From NCBI RefSeq assembly GCF_042646085.1, contig NZ_JBHRSZ010000005.1, positions 62,001 to 126,000 of the forward strand: 64,000 bases of DNA, written 5' to 3'. Position numbers and translations under genes: made by a program. The notes under the pieces are model-generated. The model was given only the letters and a program-made list of their open reading frames with translations, did no database searches and was not told where the DNA came from. Below, in pieces: positions 1-9,152 of the stretch (position 1 is the first letter of the stretch; every line of letters begins with the position of its first letter). This DNA is from Litoribrevibacter euphylliae. Its GTDB lineage: Bacteria > Pseudomonadota > Gammaproteobacteria > Pseudomonadales > Litoribrevibacteraceae.

Positions 1-1076
1 TTTGCCACCAGACGCACGGTAGGCTTGTCGGACCCTTGATCTGAGTCCGTTTCTGGGGTTCCTCCATCATGAACAACATCAGGTTCAACAGAGGCCTCTG
101 CCTGAATAAAAATTTCATCCGAAGATAATGGACTATATAAATTATCTATCGCGTGACGCAGCGCTCTTTCATTGGTTACAACTGGCTCGATGTCCTTTCC
201 AACTAAGAAACGCAATTGTGTCATTACGCCATAATCGGCAGGATTAATCATCGCCACCACAACCCGGTCTTTATGAAACATAATGGGGAAAATATGTAAG
301 TTCCGCGCAGTGGTTTCATCAAATAACGCAATCGCTTTTTTATCCGGTTCTAATTGATCCACCTCGACATAAGGCAACCCGATGGATTGAGCTCTGGCAA
401 ATTGGATAGCCGGTTCGGCATATACGCCAGATGAAAGTAAATACTGAATGACGTCAGTATCTTTATGATTGCCCTGAAACTCAATTTTTAGCTGGGAATA
501 TTCTTGCTCAGTAAGGCTCTCGTTATGCCTCATTTGATCAAGAATATTTCGTCGTGTAGGCAGTAGCCCTCCTCGTAACATTTCACCCAGCTGGGATCGA
601 GAAGTGATAGGTACGCTTATGCTTTGCAACTTCTCACCCACTACCGGGCTTGTTGAGGTTTTCTCATGGTATTGATGTAAGTGCGTCCGAGGAATTATGA
701 CCCGATAAACATTGTCATCATGCACCCGAAAAACATGAAGCACACCTTCACACTCCATAACCGCGATTGCGCGACTAACGAATACTTCCTTATCTGAGAA
801 CACAAACTCATAACAGCGAGCTTCCTGCTCGACATCAGAATCAACATCAAGGAGAGGATCAGAAAAAACGATCGCTCGGTAATCAGAGAGCAGATCCGTT
901 CGCTTCTTTCCGCCCTCAAATAAAGTCACCGTGCCTTCCTGAGCATCAAAGGTCAATAAGACTGCTGATCCACCTTTTTGGTCACATCGAAAGTACGACA
1001 CCGGAGGCTGATCCAAGGTCATATCTTTACCACAGCCATCCGGAGGGCTACACCAAGAGCTTAAATCTGAGAGCAT
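1..1076 (-). CDS. GspE/PilB-type secretion or pilus ATPase, N-terminal part (runs off window)
   Basis: Reading frame open from an ATG at 1076 to the window edge, so only about 358 N-terminal residues are visible and the ATPase core lies outside. A GAGG ribosome-binding site sits about 8 bases before the ATG. From about residue 200 to 320 the sequence looks like the MshEN/T2SSE N-terminal domain of type II secretion and type IV pilus assembly ATPases (for example the stretches LPYVEVDQL and VVVAMINPADY, typical of that fold). The first 190 residues are not typical of PilB or GspE: they hold a Cys pair near residues 8 and 15 and a beta-rich segment. The Walker motifs cannot be checked here. It could also be a standalone MshEN regulatory protein. 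Confidence 0.7.
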   Translation of the reverse strand, partial: MLSDLSSWCSPPDGCGKDMTLDQPPVSYFRCDQKGGSAVLLTFDAQEGTVTLFEGGKKRTDLLSDYRAIVFSDPLLDVDSDVEQEARCYEFVFSDKEVFVSRAIAVMECEGVLHVFRVHDDNVYRVIIPRTHLHQYHEKTSTSPVVGEKLQSISVPITSRSQLGEMLRGGLLPTRRNILDQMRHNESLTEQEYSQLKIEFQGNHKDTDVIQYLLSSGVYAEPAIQFARAQSIGLPYVEVDQLEPDKKAIALFDETTARNLHIFPIMFHKDRVVVAMINPADYGVMTQLRFLVGKDIEPVVTNERALRHAIDNLYSPLSSDEIFIQAEASVEPDVVHDGGTPETDSDQGSDKPTVRLVA

Positions 1077-1203
1077 AAAACATCCTCATCACACACTCTT
1101 TTGAGTATATGCTAAGAAATGATTTCATGAGGAAAGAAGAAAGATAATAAGGCGAAAAACAATTAAAGAATCGCTTTTCACCATTTGGAAGACATCGACC
1201 GAA

Positions 1204-1902
1204 TCAGACGGTTTGGGCATCAAACCTAAAGTCTGCCCCAAGCTGTAATGTCAACTGCTGACCCGGCTGTATCTGACCAACGCCCTTGGGTGTACCAGTT
1301 AACACCACGTCACCCGGCATCAGCGTAAAGAATTGAGTGATGTAGCGAAGTAATTCAACAATCGGTGTCAACATATCCTTTGAACAACCAGACTGCACTT
1401 GAACACCGTCCATTGCCAAGCCAATCGTCAAATCCGTCAAGGAACCAACTAGTTCAGGCTTCACGAATTGAGATACCGGACACGCACCATCGAACGCTTT
1501 AGCCTTCTCCCAAGGCTGACCTTTACTTTTAAGATCCGACTGGAGCTCTCGTAAGGTCAAATCCAGCGAAGCAGCAACACCCTCAATGGCACCTCCAACA
1601 CTTGCTTGATCCGGCAGTTGACCACCTACATCAACCGAGAGTCGTTTACCAATCAAGATGGCGATTTCTGATTCATAGTGTACTTCGCCAAAACCTTTAG
1701 GAATAGAAATCGATTCCGAAAAAGGCACTAGCGAAGTCGAAGGTTTCATAAAAAGCAAAGGTTCAGTTGGAATCGGATTATTCAGTTCTTTCGCATGCTC
1801 AGCATAGTTCCGCCCAACACACACCACCTTACCCACTGGAAGAGGAATTTCTTCCCCTCCCAACCACTGATGTCGATACTCAGTCACATTCGTCTTAAGC
1901 AT
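1204..1902 (-). CDS. Fumarylacetoacetate hydrolase (FAH) family protein
   Basis: 232 residues, the usual length of small single-domain FAH proteins such as YcgM. The N-terminal VGRNYAEHAKEL segment, the metal-ligand pair E77/E79 in HYESE, and the C-terminal LTGTPKGVG motif are all present. Family members hydrolyse or decarboxylate acylpyruvates and oxaloacetate-like diketo acids using Mg or Mn; the substrate here cannot be read from sequence. The ATG overlaps the 3' end of the upstream flavoprotein gene by 8 bases, with AGGAAA as ribosome-binding site inside that gene, so the two are translated as one operon. A link to 2-hydroxyglutarate or serine metabolism is suggested by context only. Confidence 0.88.
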   Translation of the reverse strand: MLKTNVTEYRHQWLGGEEIPLPVGKVVCVGRNYAEHAKELNNPIPTEPLLFMKPSTSLVPFSESISIPKGFGEVHYESEIAILIGKRLSVDVGGQLPDQASVGGAIEGVAASLDLTLRELQSDLKSKGQPWEKAKAFDGACPVSQFVKPELVGSLTDLTIGLAMDGVQVQSGCSKDMLTPIVELLRYITQFFTLMPGDVVLTGTPKGVGQIQPGQQLTLQLGADFRFDAQTV

Positions 1903-3298
1903 CGATTACTTTTCCTGGATTCATGATGTTGTTTGGATCAAAGACCAACTTCAATGCCTTCATGTAACCGATCTCAGCGTCACTACGCGTATAACTCAAC
2001 GCATGTTTCTTGGTCATACCGACACCATGTTCTGCAGATACCGAGCCTTGATATTTTTCAACGATTTCGAAGACCCAGCGACTGACATCCTTACATTTCG
2101 CAAAGAACTCTTCTTTCGGTAAATCCTCTGGTTTCAGGATGTTCAAATGAAGGTTGCCGTCCCCAATGTGACCGAACCAAATAATTTCAAAATCCGGATA
2201 GTGCTCAGTAACGATGGATTCAATCTCATTCAGGAACGGTGGAACTTTCGAAACCACAACAGAAATGTCGTTTTTATACGGAGTCCATTCAGAAATGGTC
2301 TCAGAAATGTCCTCACGCAAGCGCCATAGGTTCTTCGCTTGAGTTTCACTCTGACTCATTACGCCATCAAGCACCCAACCTTGCTCCATGCACTCTTCGA
2401 ACAACGACATGGCTAACTCAGCGGTTTCATCCGACAAGTTTTCAAATTCTAACAGTGCGTAGTACTCCGCTTCGGTATCAAACGGACGAGGCACATCACC
2501 ACGAGCGATCACTTTCTGCATCGCTTTCTCAGAGAAGAATTCAAACGCTGTCAGATCCATTTTCGACTGGAAGGTATTCAACACACTCATAATGGCTTCG
2601 AACTCTGGCACACCCAATACCAGCACAGTAAGCGGTAGTGGCTGACGAGCCAATCGCATGGTAGCTTCAGTGATTAAGCCCAGCGTTCCTTCACCACCGA
2701 TAAACAACTGGCGCATGTCATAACCGGTATTGTTTTTGACCAAATCTTTATTCAACTCAAGAACATCACCTTTACCAGTGACCACCTTAAGGCCTGCCAC
2801 CCAATCACGCGTCATGCCATAACGGATTACTTTGATACCACCGGCATTGGTCGCAATATTCCCGCCGATCTGGCTTGAACCCGCAGAGGCGAAGTCTACG
2901 GGATAAAACAAACCATTCTCTTCTGCAAAGTTCTGTAGTTGTTCGGTGATCACCCCAGCACCACAAATCACAGTGCGGTCGACTGCGTTAAAGTTACGAA
3001 TCTCATTCATATAATCCATCGCAACGACAATCTCACCGTTTGCAGCAACAGCACCTGCACTCAAGCCGGTACGCCCACCCGATGGCACGATCGCCACCTC
3101 GGCTTCATTTGCGAGCTTAACAACCGCCTGAACTTGCTCAGTAGTCTTGGGGAACACAATCGCCAATGGGTTTGGCTCATAGATTTTTGTCCAGTCTTTG
3201 CCGAACTGCTCTAAAGAATCCTGATCGGTTTTGACCTTATCAGCGCCCACAATTGCCTGTAATTGTTCGATAATTTGTTCTGAACTTACGGTACTCAT
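1895..3298 (-). CDS. FAD-linked oxidase, D-2-hydroxyglutarate dehydrogenase-like
   Basis: 467 residues from the ATG at 3298; a longer frame to 3346 is open but lacks a good start context and adds a non-homologous stretch. The PCMH-type FAD-binding domain includes PSGGRTGLS (residues 72-80). The C-terminal oxidase domain carries HIGDGNLH (377-384) and SAEHGVGMTKK (421-431), hallmarks of the GlcD/D-2-hydroxyglutarate/D-lactate dehydrogenase family. It is divergent from serA, as is PA0317 in Pseudomonas. In that genus the enzyme oxidises the D-2-hydroxyglutarate that SerA makes from 2-oxoglutarate, pulling serine synthesis forward (established work in P. stutzeri). That role is the best inference here; a D-lactate or glycolate substrate is possible. 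Electrons probably go to electron-transfer flavoprotein. Confidence 0.85.
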   Translation of the reverse strand: MSTVSSEQIIEQLQAIVGADKVKTDQDSLEQFGKDWTKIYEPNPLAIVFPKTTEQVQAVVKLANEAEVAIVPSGGRTGLSAGAVAANGEIVVAMDYMNEIRNFNAVDRTVICGAGVITEQLQNFAEENGLFYPVDFASAGSSQIGGNIATNAGGIKVIRYGMTRDWVAGLKVVTGKGDVLELNKDLVKNNTGYDMRQLFIGGEGTLGLITEATMRLARQPLPLTVLVLGVPEFEAIMSVLNTFQSKMDLTAFEFFSEKAMQKVIARGDVPRPFDTEAEYYALLEFENLSDETAELAMSLFEECMEQGWVLDGVMSQSETQAKNLWRLREDISETISEWTPYKNDISVVVSKVPPFLNEIESIVTEHYPDFEIIWFGHIGDGNLHLNILKPEDLPKEEFFAKCKDVSRWVFEIVEKYQGSVSAEHGVGMTKKHALSYTRSDAEIGYMKALKLVFDPNNIMNPGKVIDA

Positions 3299-3461
3299 GC
3301 TTTTCTCATCGCTCTTACATATCAAAATAATGCAGCAAATTGCCACAAGCCACTACCATTGACGGGCGCCTATGGTAACATAAGTGCCCTCAAAATTGAG
3401 CGTCTCGTGATCCACGAGATTTCTCGGGAAAGATTGACAAATTATGTAAGGTCAACGAAAC

Positions 3462-4691
3462 ATGTCCAAGACATCTCTTGATAAAAGCAAGATCAAATTT
3501 CTTCTTTTAGAAGGTGTTCATCAATCCGCGCTGGATACACTTCAGCAAGCGGGATACACCAACATCGAATATCTAAAAACCGCACTTCCTCAGGATGAGC
3601 TGAAAGAAAAGATCAAAGATGCTCATTTCGTTGGCATTCGTTCCCGTACTCAATTAACTAGAGAAGTATTTGAGTCAGCAGAAAAGCTGATCGCCGTTGG
3701 TTGTTTCTGTATTGGTACCAACCAGGTTGACCTTACAGCGGCTACAGAGAAAGGTGTGGTTGTATTCAACGCACCGTTCTCAAATACTCGTTCAGTCGCA
3801 GAGCTTGTGATTGCTGAAGCGATTATGCTGCTTCGTGGCATCCCAGAGAAAAACGCTGTGTGTCACCGAGGTGGCTGGCTGAAGAGCGCGGTGGACTCTT
3901 TCGAAATCCGCGGTAAGAACCTAGGTATCATTGGTTACGGCAGCATCGGCGCACAAGTGTCGGTTCTGGCTGAATCTTTGGGTATGAAAGTGTTCTTCTA
4001 TGACACCATCACTAAGCTGCCTCTGGGTAACGCAACACAGATTCGTGACTTAAACGAACTGCTCGGTATGTCTGACATCGTTACTTTGCATGTTCCTGAA
4101 ACACCAGAAACAAAAGACATGTTCGGTAAGGCTGAGTTCGACGCAATGAAAGAAAAGAGCATTCTACTGAATGCATCTCGCGGTACCGTTGTTGATATCG
4201 ACGCCCTTGCTGAAGCCCTTGCCAGCAAGAAACTACTAGGCACAGCGATCGATGTATTCCCGGTAGAACCTCGCGGTAACGCAGACGAATTTGTATCGCC
4301 ATTGCGTGAATTCGACAATGCGATCCTAACCCCGCACATTGGTGGTAGCACTCAGGAAGCTCAAGAAAATATCGGTCTGGAAGTTGCTGAAAAGCTCGTT
4401 AAGTACTCAGATACAGGTACTTCTATTTCTTCTGTCAATTTCCCAGAAGTGGCGTTGCCTTCTCACCCAGGCCAACACCGTATTCTTCATATCCACCAGA
4501 ATATTCCTGGCGTACTTACTGAGATCAACACTGTGTTCTCAGAAAACAACATTAATATCTGCGGCCAATACCTACAGACGAATGAGAAAGTAGGCTATGT
4601 CGTAATTGATGTTGAAGCCGATTTCAGTCAGTTGGCACTAGAAAAACTACAACAAGTGAATGGCACGATTCGCATCCGCCGACTATTCTAA
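3462..4691 (+). CDS. serA: D-3-phosphoglycerate dehydrogenase
   Basis: 409 residues, the same length as E. coli SerA (410). It oxidises 3-phosphoglycerate to 3-phosphohydroxypyruvate with NAD, the first step of L-serine synthesis in the cytosol. The Rossmann motif GYGSIG is at residues 158-163; catalytic Arg in ASRGT and His in TPHIGG follow the family pattern. The C-terminal ACT domain from about residue 337 carries the HxNxPG motif used in serine feedback binding in E. coli, so allosteric inhibition by serine is likely. The divergent flavoprotein gene starts 163 bases away, so the two genes may share control. A strong terminator follows. Confidence 0.97.
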   Translation: MSKTSLDKSKIKFLLLEGVHQSALDTLQQAGYTNIEYLKTALPQDELKEKIKDAHFVGIRSRTQLTREVFESAEKLIAVGCFCIGTNQVDLTAATEKGVVVFNAPFSNTRSVAELVIAEAIMLLRGIPEKNAVCHRGGWLKSAVDSFEIRGKNLGIIGYGSIGAQVSVLAESLGMKVFFYDTITKLPLGNATQIRDLNELLGMSDIVTLHVPETPETKDMFGKAEFDAMKEKSILLNASRGTVVDIDALAEALASKKLLGTAIDVFPVEPRGNADEFVSPLREFDNAILTPHIGGSTQEAQENIGLEVAEKLVKYSDTGTSISSVNFPEVALPSHPGQHRILHIHQNIPGVLTEINTVFSENNINICGQYLQTNEKVGYVVIDVEADFSQLALEKLQQVNGTIRIRRLF

Positions 4692-4711
4692 TCATCACTG
4701 ATTTAGAAACA

Positions 4712-4750
4712 AAAGCCTGCAGTAAGTCACTATACCCTGCAGGCTTTTTT
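4712..4750 (+). terminator. Rho-independent terminator of serA
   Basis: An 11-bp perfect stem (AAAGCCTGCAG at 4712-4722 with CTGCAGGCTTT at 4737-4747) with a 14-base loop ends in a T run. It lies 20 bases after the serA stop. Confidence 0.9.
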
Positions 4751-4832
4751 ATATTAGACTTAGGATATCCATTTCATTAAAAGGACGCTGATTATCCCTA
4801 ATCAGCCATATCAAGTTAACGGAGAAAGATAG

Positions 4833-5438
4833 ATGAAGAAATTACTCCCACTAGGTGCAGCACTAGCAGTAACTGTTGCTCTTACAGGTTGTGAAACTCA
4901 GCAACAACAAGTTGCCGTTGCCGCACCTGTTTATGACTGTGTTTTCCCTGATACTCCTAATACCCCGGCACCTGGTTGGATTTGTGATGAGCCAGTAGAA
5001 GGCGTTGAAGTATCAGCCGTTGGTTCTTCTCAGCATTCAGCAGCAGGCCATTCTCATATGAAACAAATGGCAGCCACTGACGCACGAGTACAATTGGCTC
5101 AGCGTATGAAAGTTCATGTGCAAAACATGGTAAAACAATACGTTGAAACAACTGGCGCTGGCGATACTGAGACTGTTGACCGTGTAATGACGTCTGTAAC
5201 CAAGCAGATTACTGACGAGTCTTTAGTTGGTAGCCGCGTCTATAAGAGCCGTAAGAGCCCTGACGGCACACTATACGTGCTGGTTGGTCTAGACGACATG
5301 CAGGCTGAAAAAGCAGCTAAAGAAGCACTTAAAACCTCTATGAAGAATGAACGTGCTCTATGGCAACAGTTCAAAGCTCAGAAAGGTCATGAAGAGCTAG
5401 CGGACGAAATTGCCAAGTATCGCGAAATGAACAACTAA
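4833..5438 (+). CDS. LPP20-family lipoprotein
   Basis: 201 residues. Type II signal peptide with lipobox LTGC, Cys20 as lipidation site; residue +2 is Glu, which does not suggest inner-membrane retention, so the outer membrane is likely. Residues about 85-180 resemble the LPP20 domain: a long helix (DARVQLAQRMKVHV) followed by a strand-rich end (GTLYVLVGLDD). FlgP of Vibrio flagella shares this fold, but the family is broad and the function unknown. AGAAAGATAG precedes the ATG. The gene has its own terminator and faces a minus-strand operon of related lipoproteins (5529-9101), which suggests a shared process. Confidence 0.8.
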   Translation: MKKLLPLGAALAVTVALTGCETQQQQVAVAAPVYDCVFPDTPNTPAPGWICDEPVEGVEVSAVGSSQHSAAGHSHMKQMAATDARVQLAQRMKVHVQNMVKQYVETTGAGDTETVDRVMTSVTKQITDESLVGSRVYKSRKSPDGTLYVLVGLDDMQAEKAAKEALKTSMKNERALWQQFKAQKGHEELADEIAKYREMNN

Positions 5439-5480
5439 TATCGCGAGAAAACATCAACAATTCGTTGAGTTGCCGATAAC

Positions 5481-5513
5481 AAAAAAAAAACCGGGCATTT
5501 GCCCGGTTTTTTT
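5481..5513. terminator. Bidirectional terminator between convergent lipoprotein genes
   Basis: CCGGGC (5491-5496), loop ATTT, GCCCGG (5501-5506), flanked by ten A on the left and seven T on the right. It can end transcription from both sides. Confidence 0.93.
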
Positions 5514-5528
5514 GTAACTCAAATATCG

Positions 5529-6557
5529 CTATAAGTATTCGAACAGCCCTTTCACTAAGTCGCTGCCCATTTTATCAGAAATCTTTTTCATCGCCCTTTG
5601 ACGGGCTAAGTCTTGATCATAAGCACCGCCTTTAGCATCCACACCATAGGCTTTCAGAATCTGACCTTGATCGTCTTTAACCTTCATATTCCCTTGCAGA
5701 AGAACAAACTGAGTGCCCTGATTTTGCTTATCGATCTTTGACAGATTAAAGCTCACCAGCAATTCAAAATCACCATGAGAAACGACTTTAACGCCCTGAG
5801 CAGTCAATTGCTCAGCCAGCTCAATTGCCATGCTGCGGGCTAATTCATTCTCTGGATACAAACGTACGCGTATACGCCCCAACATCTCGTAAATACGTTG
5901 CTGCAATCCTGAAGGATCATAATTCAAGGTCCCAGAAGACTTATCGTTTGCTGCCAGCAACTTCAACTTATCCGCATTCAACTGATAAGCACGGATTTTT
6001 GGCAACGCCGGTAAGAAGAACTTAATGTCCTCCATCAAGTCATTAGATGACGTTCGCCTCTCAAACCTGGACAAATCCAACTCCATTGTCTGTAAATCCT
6101 GGCGTAAGCTAGAAATAGCTTTGACTCGATCCAAACGAACCAAGGCATACACAGAGCGAGCCACCTTATCTTCAAAAGAATCCAAACGCTCTATACCTGC
6201 CATTTCAGTTTCCGGCACTCGACTCTTAACGATGACTTCTGCGGTCTTCGACACCACAGAGTTATTCACATTGGTCGTGGAAGTCAGGCTTTGCGAAACA
6301 TTCACTTTCAACTGCTTGATCAAATCCCCACGCGCTACGTCTTCCGCTTGCTGCAAAGCTCTGACTTTATCGCCATAAATTTCAGCACTTCCAACGCCAT
6401 ACAAATACTGAGAATCATGTGGTGGAGTGACCACCCAACTTGGTGCACCTTGGCTTTCCAAGCGCTGCTCGCTGGAAGCCGGCGCAACCACATGCGAGGA
6501 TTTACACCCCACCAGAGCAACCACCAGCCCCACGACAACTATTCGAACTAACGTCAT
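5529..6557 (-). CDS. LPP20-like lipoprotein
   Basis: 342 residues from the ATG at 6557, preceded by AAGGAAG; a longer frame to 6605 is open but its extra residues come before a complete lipoprotein signal and cover a hairpin. Lipobox LVGC with Cys18. Residues about 35-160 (PSWVVTPPHDSQYLYGVGSA, then a helix of alternating A/L/K and a VYALVRLDR strand) match the LPP20 pattern. The C-terminal half is unassigned and includes an ALARQRAMKKISDK-like helix. Last gene of the operon with LpoB-type and COG3014-type lipoproteins. Envelope location is supported; the function is unknown. Confidence 0.78.
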   Translation of the reverse strand: MTLVRIVVVGLVVALVGCKSSHVVAPASSEQRLESQGAPSWVVTPPHDSQYLYGVGSAEIYGDKVRALQQAEDVARGDLIKQLKVNVSQSLTSTTNVNNSVVSKTAEVIVKSRVPETEMAGIERLDSFEDKVARSVYALVRLDRVKAISSLRQDLQTMELDLSRFERRTSSNDLMEDIKFFLPALPKIRAYQLNADKLKLLAANDKSSGTLNYDPSGLQQRIYEMLGRIRVRLYPENELARSMAIELAEQLTAQGVKVVSHGDFELLVSFNLSKIDKQNQGTQFVLLQGNMKVKDDQGQILKAYGVDAKGGAYDQDLARQRAMKKISDKMGSDLVKGLFEYL

Positions 6558-6578
6558 TCTTATCTTCCTTAAACGAAC

Positions 6579-6606
6579 AATGCCGAGAGCTCTCGCCCTC
6601 GGCATT
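6579..6606. other. Intercistronic hairpin
   Basis: AATGCCGAG (6579-6587) pairs with CTCGGCATT (6598-6606) around a 10-base loop containing the palindrome AGAGCTCT. There is no T run, so RNA processing or stability is likelier than termination. Confidence 0.5.
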
Positions 6607-6623
6607 CATGGATCATGTTTCGA

Positions 6624-7241
6624 TTAGAAGCCAAAACTGCTTTTTTCCTGAAACTTCTGAATCTTCTTAGTTCCGTTCCACACTTCGCGGTTAGTCAGCA
6701 TATCAATCAACTTCAAATCCACCTGATATGAAGTCACACGATCACCATCTAATGAATCTACAAAGGAGTTGATTGAACCAGACAACGCAAAGCGCGCGCC
6801 TGTTTCTTCACCCATCGCGACTTGTGTATCGGTACGCGCATTAAATTCCTGATCACGACGCTCTGAACGCACATCATCACGTTCTGAACCGCCTGCTACG
6901 AAGTCCGCACGACCACTGCGGATCACAGCGCGTTTAAGATCATTCGAGAAAGTTTCCACTGCAATATGTTCATGTGACTTATTGCGAATACGCTGAATAA
7001 TTACGGTCGGACGTTTGCCTGGATTCTGACGCTCATAATCCGCCGCCCACGGGAAAGACAACATATCTGAAATCATTTCTTCGGATACCAAACGGGAATC
7101 AGTAGCATTCCAGCGATCCGTCAACGCCACTTCGGTATTGGTATCTACACGAGATACAGTTGTACTTTGACAACCAGCCACCGCAGTCAACGCTGCAACA
7201 GTCATCAACGAAAGTGCCGTCTTTTTAAATGCGTTAGTCAT
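6624..7241 (-). CDS. LpoB-type lipoprotein (penicillin-binding protein activator family)
   Basis: 205 residues. Lipobox VAGC, Cys24. The mature part has the LpoB-like fold pattern: PTVIIQRIRNKSHEHI, then FSNDLKRAVIRSGRADFV, ARFALSGSINSF, and a closing KLIDMLTNREVWNGTKKIQK. LpoB in E. coli is an outer-membrane lipoprotein that activates PBP1b, but many members outside enterics are uncharacterised and occur beside COG3014 proteins as here. The start has a good AAGGAAG ribosome-binding site. The domain call is strong; a role in peptidoglycan synthesis is only possible. Confidence 0.82.
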   Translation of the reverse strand: MTNAFKKTALSLMTVAALTAVAGCQSTTVSRVDTNTEVALTDRWNATDSRLVSEEMISDMLSFPWAADYERQNPGKRPTVIIQRIRNKSHEHIAVETFSNDLKRAVIRSGRADFVAGGSERDDVRSERRDQEFNARTDTQVAMGEETGARFALSGSINSFVDSLDGDRVTSYQVDLKLIDMLTNREVWNGTKKIQKFQEKSSFGF

Positions 7242-7343
7242 TTTCTCTTCCTTGCCACAAATTTATGGTGAATCACATCATTTAATTTTAACAGATCTGA
7301 ACCAAATCGTATTTCTGCCCTTTTAAGGTTAAATCAGTATGGA

Positions 7344-9101
7344 TCAGTTCAAATACTTATCAAATGCCGAGAATGCACTAGGCTCCGGCTCTTTTTCGTT
7401 TTCAATCAAGGTTTGCTGTGCCGCATGGCTCAAGCCCGGGAACGAGCGCTGACGCCATACATGCATGTCACCTTTCTCTAAGTTAATGGTTTGATTAACA
7501 GAAGCCAAGCCTGTTCCCTTAGTGAAGCGATTCGTTAAAGAAACATGGTGTTCACCCGAAGTCATCGGAATACGAACCACATGAATTTCGGCAGGTAAGG
7601 TCAACCAAGTACGAGTATCCGCACGAGCGGTGGTCGCCGTTAAGGCTTTTAAACCATAGTTCAACAGGGCATTTTCTTCACCCAGAGCGCTGTTGGCAGA
7701 CTCAACCAATAAGGTGTTCTTTAAGGTTTCCCGCGCCAATGCCTCATACAAATCCGTACGCGCTTTTAGAATTTGCTCATTCAAAGCCAACCTCGCCAAC
7801 GACTCCGCCTTAATTAAGTCATAATCCTGACCATTTACCGAAAGCCGATTCTGATGAGAGATGGTTCGAATTGGCGAATAATACGGTACTGCAACACGAA
7901 CACCACCATCTCTCAACGCCGAATCAATGTTCAGGCTTTCAACCAGATCCCATGCGGGGCCAAGAATGACTCGTTTGTTAATCAGAGTACGAACTACGTT
8001 ATCCAAGCCACCATTGGAATAACGCTCTACCACATCTAATATGCCTTTATCGGCGTACATCATCCAGAACCAGGCGTACTTGTCCTGACTTTCCTGAACA
8101 GCACCGGTCAATAAGGGTGTTAATACCATCTCTTTACGAGCTGGCTCAACGTACATTACGAAGTTCAATTCCTTCTTCTGCGGAACAAAATCCAGATGGT
8201 TCAACACCACCAGTTCAGCATCCGAGTTTTGGTAGTCTCTTAGTTTATCTCGCTGATCATCATCCAGCTTTTCCCACTTCAGCTTACTGATGCTGGAATC
8301 CCAACCACCAGCCTTCTGCATCATGCGAATAGTATCCAGCCAAGCTTGGCCAATCATATTGTCGCCAACACCTACCTGTTTCGCATAACCCTGTTCATAC
8401 AGTTCAGCGGCCTTCTGATAAGAGATGCGCGCATCGTCCCACTCTTTCTGCTGTTCATACAAAAGCCCGGACAAGTAGTGAGAATAGGCATTTTCACGAA
8501 ACACCAATTTCTCTTCATCGATGTAATTGCCTAACAGTTTTTCAAATAACGACAAGATTTGGGTAAAGGTTTGTTCTTCCTCGTCTTTCACATCTTGGTA
8601 GCTACCACGCTCATTTCTTAGCTTGGTCAGCTTGTTATCCAAACGACGAGCTTCAACCAGTGCACTGTCCAGCAGATCTGCACGTTCATTACGATTGGCC
8701 GCTTGATCGGCCATAAATAGATAATTCAGCGCTTTGTAATAATTAATGTAAACATCTTCAAACACCTGGCCTTTATAGTCCGCCAAGGTTGGGGTCGACA
8801 TAGCGACTAGAACAGCCTCAGAAATGCTCTGGGTATAGAACTCTTCAACCAAGCGCTCAGCTTCTTCCAACAATCGATTGCTCTGTTGATAGTCGCCATT
8901 CAGATGTTTTAAAACACCCAGTTCCATGTAATAAAGCAGACGATCTGAGCCATCTTGTTTAATTACCTTTTCAAAGGCTTGCGCCGCTTTATCCGGTTGG
9001 CCAGATTGGGTATAGGTCAATGCTGTTTGAATGTCATTGCCGTAAGTAGCACAGCCACTGGCAAATATTACGAGACACAAGATGATGAGATGTCGATACA
9101 T
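7344..9101 (-). CDS. COG3014-type TPR lipoprotein
   Basis: 585 residues. Lipobox ASGC, Cys17, followed by a TPR-like helical region (TQSGQPDKAAQAFEKVI, DYQQSNRLLEEAERL, WDDARISYQKAAELYEQG). The C-terminal part (about residues 290-585) is mixed and carries DTRTWLTLPAEIHVVRIPM, typical of the uncharacterised COG3014 family. The ribosome-binding site is AAGGGAAG. In many proteobacteria this family sits beside an LpoB-like lipoprotein, so the two probably act together at the outer membrane. First gene of the three-gene lipoprotein operon, 102 bases before the LpoB-type gene. Confidence 0.8.
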   Translation of the reverse strand: MYRHLIILCLVIFASGCATYGNDIQTALTYTQSGQPDKAAQAFEKVIKQDGSDRLLYYMELGVLKHLNGDYQQSNRLLEEAERLVEEFYTQSISEAVLVAMSTPTLADYKGQVFEDVYINYYKALNYLFMADQAANRNERADLLDSALVEARRLDNKLTKLRNERGSYQDVKDEEEQTFTQILSLFEKLLGNYIDEEKLVFRENAYSHYLSGLLYEQQKEWDDARISYQKAAELYEQGYAKQVGVGDNMIGQAWLDTIRMMQKAGGWDSSISKLKWEKLDDDQRDKLRDYQNSDAELVVLNHLDFVPQKKELNFVMYVEPARKEMVLTPLLTGAVQESQDKYAWFWMMYADKGILDVVERYSNGGLDNVVRTLINKRVILGPAWDLVESLNIDSALRDGGVRVAVPYYSPIRTISHQNRLSVNGQDYDLIKAESLARLALNEQILKARTDLYEALARETLKNTLLVESANSALGEENALLNYGLKALTATTARADTRTWLTLPAEIHVVRIPMTSGEHHVSLTNRFTKGTGLASVNQTINLEKGDMHVWRQRSFPGLSHAAQQTLIENEKEPEPSAFSAFDKYLN

Positions 9102-9152
9102 TCAATCTTCCCTTTGATGTTGTTATGTTCTGATAAGTCGTGCGCTTTAAGA

